A stretch of DNA of 64,000 nucleotides from Colwellia sp. (GTDB lineage: Bacteria; Pseudomonadota; Gammaproteobacteria; Enterobacterales; Alteromonadaceae), in NCBI GenBank assembly GCA_029938115.1, contig JAPYOP010000008.1, positions 1 to 64,000 of the forward strand. The letters run 5' to 3'. Below, piece by piece: positions 61,899-64,000 of this stretch (positions are counted from its first letter, which is position 1; each line of letters begins with the position of its first letter). Made by a program: the position numbers and the translations under genes. The notes beneath the pieces are model-generated. The model worked only from the letters and a program-made list of their open reading frames with translations. It was not told where the DNA came from and did no database searches.

Positions 61899-64000
61899 TA
61901 CATTCCAGCACGGATAAAACCACCCAAATCTAGTTGCTCAAGTTGCTCATTCAAATAACTATGAACTTGTTTAGCGGTGGTAAGCTTTAAAGTATGAGAC
62001 AAAATAACTTTTGCCCTTTGAAAATCTACATGACGAATAACCCACTTTATTCGCGCTATATTATGCCCATTCATGCTGAGTTTATCAAAGCCCATTGCTA
62101 ATAATAATAATGCACCTGCAGGCTCACCTGCTAATTCCCCACAAAGACTTAATGGCACTAAGTATTTTGCTGATTGTTCTGCAATAGAGTTTAGTGCTCT
62201 AAGTACTGCTGGATGGTATGCATCATGTAAACTAGCAACTTGAGCATTGTTTCTATCAACAGCAAGCAAATACTGAGTTAGATCATTACTACCTACAGAG
62301 AAAAAGTCTACACGCTGAGCTAATTCTTCTAATTGAAAAATAACAGCAGGAACTTCCAGCATTATACCAATTTTAGGTCGAGGAAGTAGATTGTTTTGAT
62401 CACTATAAGTGTCTCTATCATGTAATGAACACTCAGCTGCCAGTTTATTCTTTATTTCACTTTTCACCTCGAAATAGGCCTGATTTATTAAACGAATAGC
62501 CTCATCAACTTCACCCACATTAGAAATCATCGGCAGCATAATTTCCAAGTTTTTATGGTGTTGATTTGCCCGCATCATAGCGCGCACCTGTACTAAAAAA
62601 ATTTCTGGATGATCGAGTGTAATTCTAATACCGCGCCAACCTAAAAAAGGATTGTCTTCAGTAATAGGAAAATATGGTAAAGACTTATCTCCACCCACAT
62701 CTAACGTACGCATAGTTACAGGCTTTCGAGGAAATCCTGATAATATCTGTTCGTATAACTTAGTTTGTTCATGCTCAGATGGAAAGCAGTGACGGTTCAT
62801 AAAAGGTATTTCGGTTCTATATAAACCAATGCCTAAAGCACCTAAGTTATCAGGACATTCAAAGCCCGCAGATAAACCGGCATTTAACTGTAATTCTATT
62901 GCACGTCCATCAGGAGTAATGGTGGGGAAATGAATATCCTGTTGAATTTTATTAGTTAACTCGCTTTCTTGGGCAATTAAATGCTGATACTCACGTTTTA
63001 AAGCTTCATCGGGGTTGATAAACAGCTCTCCACTGTATCCGTCAACAATCGCTTGCTGTTGATCCAGTTGAGCAACAGGAATGCTATTCACCCCCATTAT
63101 TGCAGGCAACTCAAGTGCATGAGCTAAAATAGCGGCATGAGAATTAGCCGAACCAGACAAAGAGACAATGGCCTGTAAACCTTTGTGCTGATATTCCGCT
63201 AACATAGAAGCAGTTACATCTTCAGCAAGAAGAATAAAGGCTTCAGGGAGCGTTAGTTTTTGAGTTGTTTGCTGCTGCAGATTCAGTAACAATCGATTAC
63301 CTAAATCTCGAATATCACTAGCTCGCTCTTTTAAATAACTATCATCAATAGCTTCAAATTGCATCACATAGTGTTCAATTACAAGTTTAAGCGCGCTTTC
63401 TGCTTGCCAACCCTGACTTATTTTTGCCAAAACTTCTTGACGAATATCTGCCTGCTCTAGCAGTTGTATGTAAACATCAAAAATAGCTAAGTTGTCATCA
63501 GTTATAATATTACTTAATTTGCGACTTAGTTGTTCAAAGTCTGCTAAAGTTTTATTTACCGCGCTTTCAAACTTTTGACTTTGTTCGCTTTGTTTAGATG
63601 AGTTCACCTTCTGTATAGCTATAGTTGATAAGTCAGCTTTCGGCTGAAAAACCACAATTTGACTCAAAGCAATACCCGGTGCCCCCGCAATACCTAATAA
63701 CTGTTTTACTCCTCTATTTTCTTCTTGGCTAAATAGATTTTTCACTTCTGCATTAGATAATGCACTGGCAAGTTGCGCCGCTAGCGTCACTAAAAAAGCT
63801 TCTTCATCTTCGTTAAAATATCTAGCATGTTTTTGCTGAATAGAAAGTATGCCTAATACTTTACGCTGATGAATGATTGGCGTACCTAAAAAAGCATTAA
63901 AATCATCTTCTTCAACTTCAGGCGCATGAATATAATGAGGATGGCTACGTGCATTGGCAATATTTAAAGGCTCTTCTCGCTGACCAACTAAGCCAATTAA
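61898..64000 (-). CDS. ptsP: PEP-protein phosphotransferase PtsP (enzyme I-Ntr), 5' end outside the window
   Basis: The frame stays open from the stop at 61898 to the window edge, giving at least 700 residues. The part from 63791 to 64000 encodes the end of the GAF domain (VLGILSIQQKHARYFNEDEE), so the gene starts beyond 64000 and a start near 63790 is false. It continues with enzyme I domains: the phospho-His in LSGSANSHAAILAHALELPA, then the PEP-binding barrel with YRTEIPFMNR, GSNDLTQYLLAVDRNN and the Cys in LCGELAGEP. It starts the nitrogen PTS phosphorelay (PtsO, PtsN). Confidence 0.96.
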   Translation of the reverse strand, partial: LIGLVGQREEPLNIANARSHPHYIHAPEVEEDDFNAFLGTPIIHQRKVLGILSIQQKHARYFNEDEEAFLVTLAAQLASALSNAEVKNLFSQEENRGVKQLLGIAGAPGIALSQIVVFQPKADLSTIAIQKVNSSKQSEQSQKFESAVNKTLADFEQLSRKLSNIITDDNLAIFDVYIQLLEQADIRQEVLAKISQGWQAESALKLVIEHYVMQFEAIDDSYLKERASDIRDLGNRLLLNLQQQTTQKLTLPEAFILLAEDVTASMLAEYQHKGLQAIVSLSGSANSHAAILAHALELPAIMGVNSIPVAQLDQQQAIVDGYSGELFINPDEALKREYQHLIAQESELTNKIQQDIHFPTITPDGRAIELQLNAGLSAGFECPDNLGALGIGLYRTEIPFMNRHCFPSEHEQTKLYEQILSGFPRKPVTMRTLDVGGDKSLPYFPITEDNPFLGWRGIRITLDHPEIFLVQVRAMMRANQHHKNLEIMLPMISNVGEVDEAIRLINQAYFEVKSEIKNKLAAECSLHDRDTYSDQNNLLPRPKIGIMLEVPAVIFQLEELAQRVDFFSVGSNDLTQYLLAVDRNNAQVASLHDAYHPAVLRALNSIAEQSAKYLVPLSLCGELAGEPAGALLLLAMGFDKLSMNGHNIARIKWVIRHVDFQRAKVILSHTLKLTTAKQVHSYLNEQLEQLDLGGFIRAGM

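Noticed and set aside
63788-63790. Start of ptsP at 63790
   Set aside because: The frame continues open to 64000 and encodes conserved GAF-domain residues, so this GTG is an internal valine codon.

Overview
The window is chromosomal core sequence from a marine gammaproteobacterium. Low G+C, the gene orders ybgC-tolQRAB-pal-cpoB-tRNA-Lys and leuS-lptE-holA-nadD-rsfS-rlmH-mrdA-mrdB-rlpA-dacA, a fused nuoCD, and a NagR-type operator in front of nagB all point to the Alteromonadales, most likely a Colwellia or Thalassotalea relative. That placement is inferred from gene content and synteny, not from a search. I see no insertion sequence, prophage, CRISPR array, toxin-antitoxin pair or compositional island.

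Layout. 1-320: two tRNA-Lys(UUU) genes, the first cut by the window edge, with a decayed third copy between them. 483-5816: Tol-Pal envelope operon on the minus strand. 6378-9735: the lolC-lolD-lolE lipoprotein-sorting operon, with a possible small RNA just beyond it. 9904-15836: single genes (PilZ protein, chemoreceptor without a periplasmic sensor, DUF2897 microprotein, ppiC, carbonic anhydrase, hppD, sterol-desaturase-like enzyme). 16010-18232: deaD helicase behind a leader of about 350 nt. 18349-34378: a complete 13-gene nuo (complex I) operon on the minus strand, followed by a truncated HDOD gene. 34821-38471: DUF1232 protein, Lon-like protease and a YbeL-type zinc-ribbon protein. 38693-50092: the leuS-to-dacA cluster on the plus strand, which links leucyl-tRNA charging, LPS transport, DNA polymerase III delta, NAD synthesis, ribosome maturation and the rod-shape elongation machinery. 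50162-58084: KAS III, rraB, plsC, a small exported protein, an orphan response regulator, a TauE permease with a YcxB-like neighbour, an HDOD-GAF protein and a crotonase. 58130-59220: nagB with its operator. 59326-64000: thyA-lgt-TauE-ptsP on the minus strand; ptsP runs off the right edge.

Functionally the window is rich in envelope biogenesis: Tol-Pal constriction, Lol sorting, LptE, PBP2/RodA, RlpA, DacA, PlsC, Lgt. It also carries respiration (Nuo), tyrosine catabolism (HppD) and amino-sugar use (NagB).

I did not find a clearly new multi-gene system. The best leads are non-coding: the decayed tRNA-Lys copy, a candidate terminator-bearing sRNA at about 6290-6404, the structured deaD leader, the nagB operator, and several long perfect hairpins without U-tracts at gene ends.
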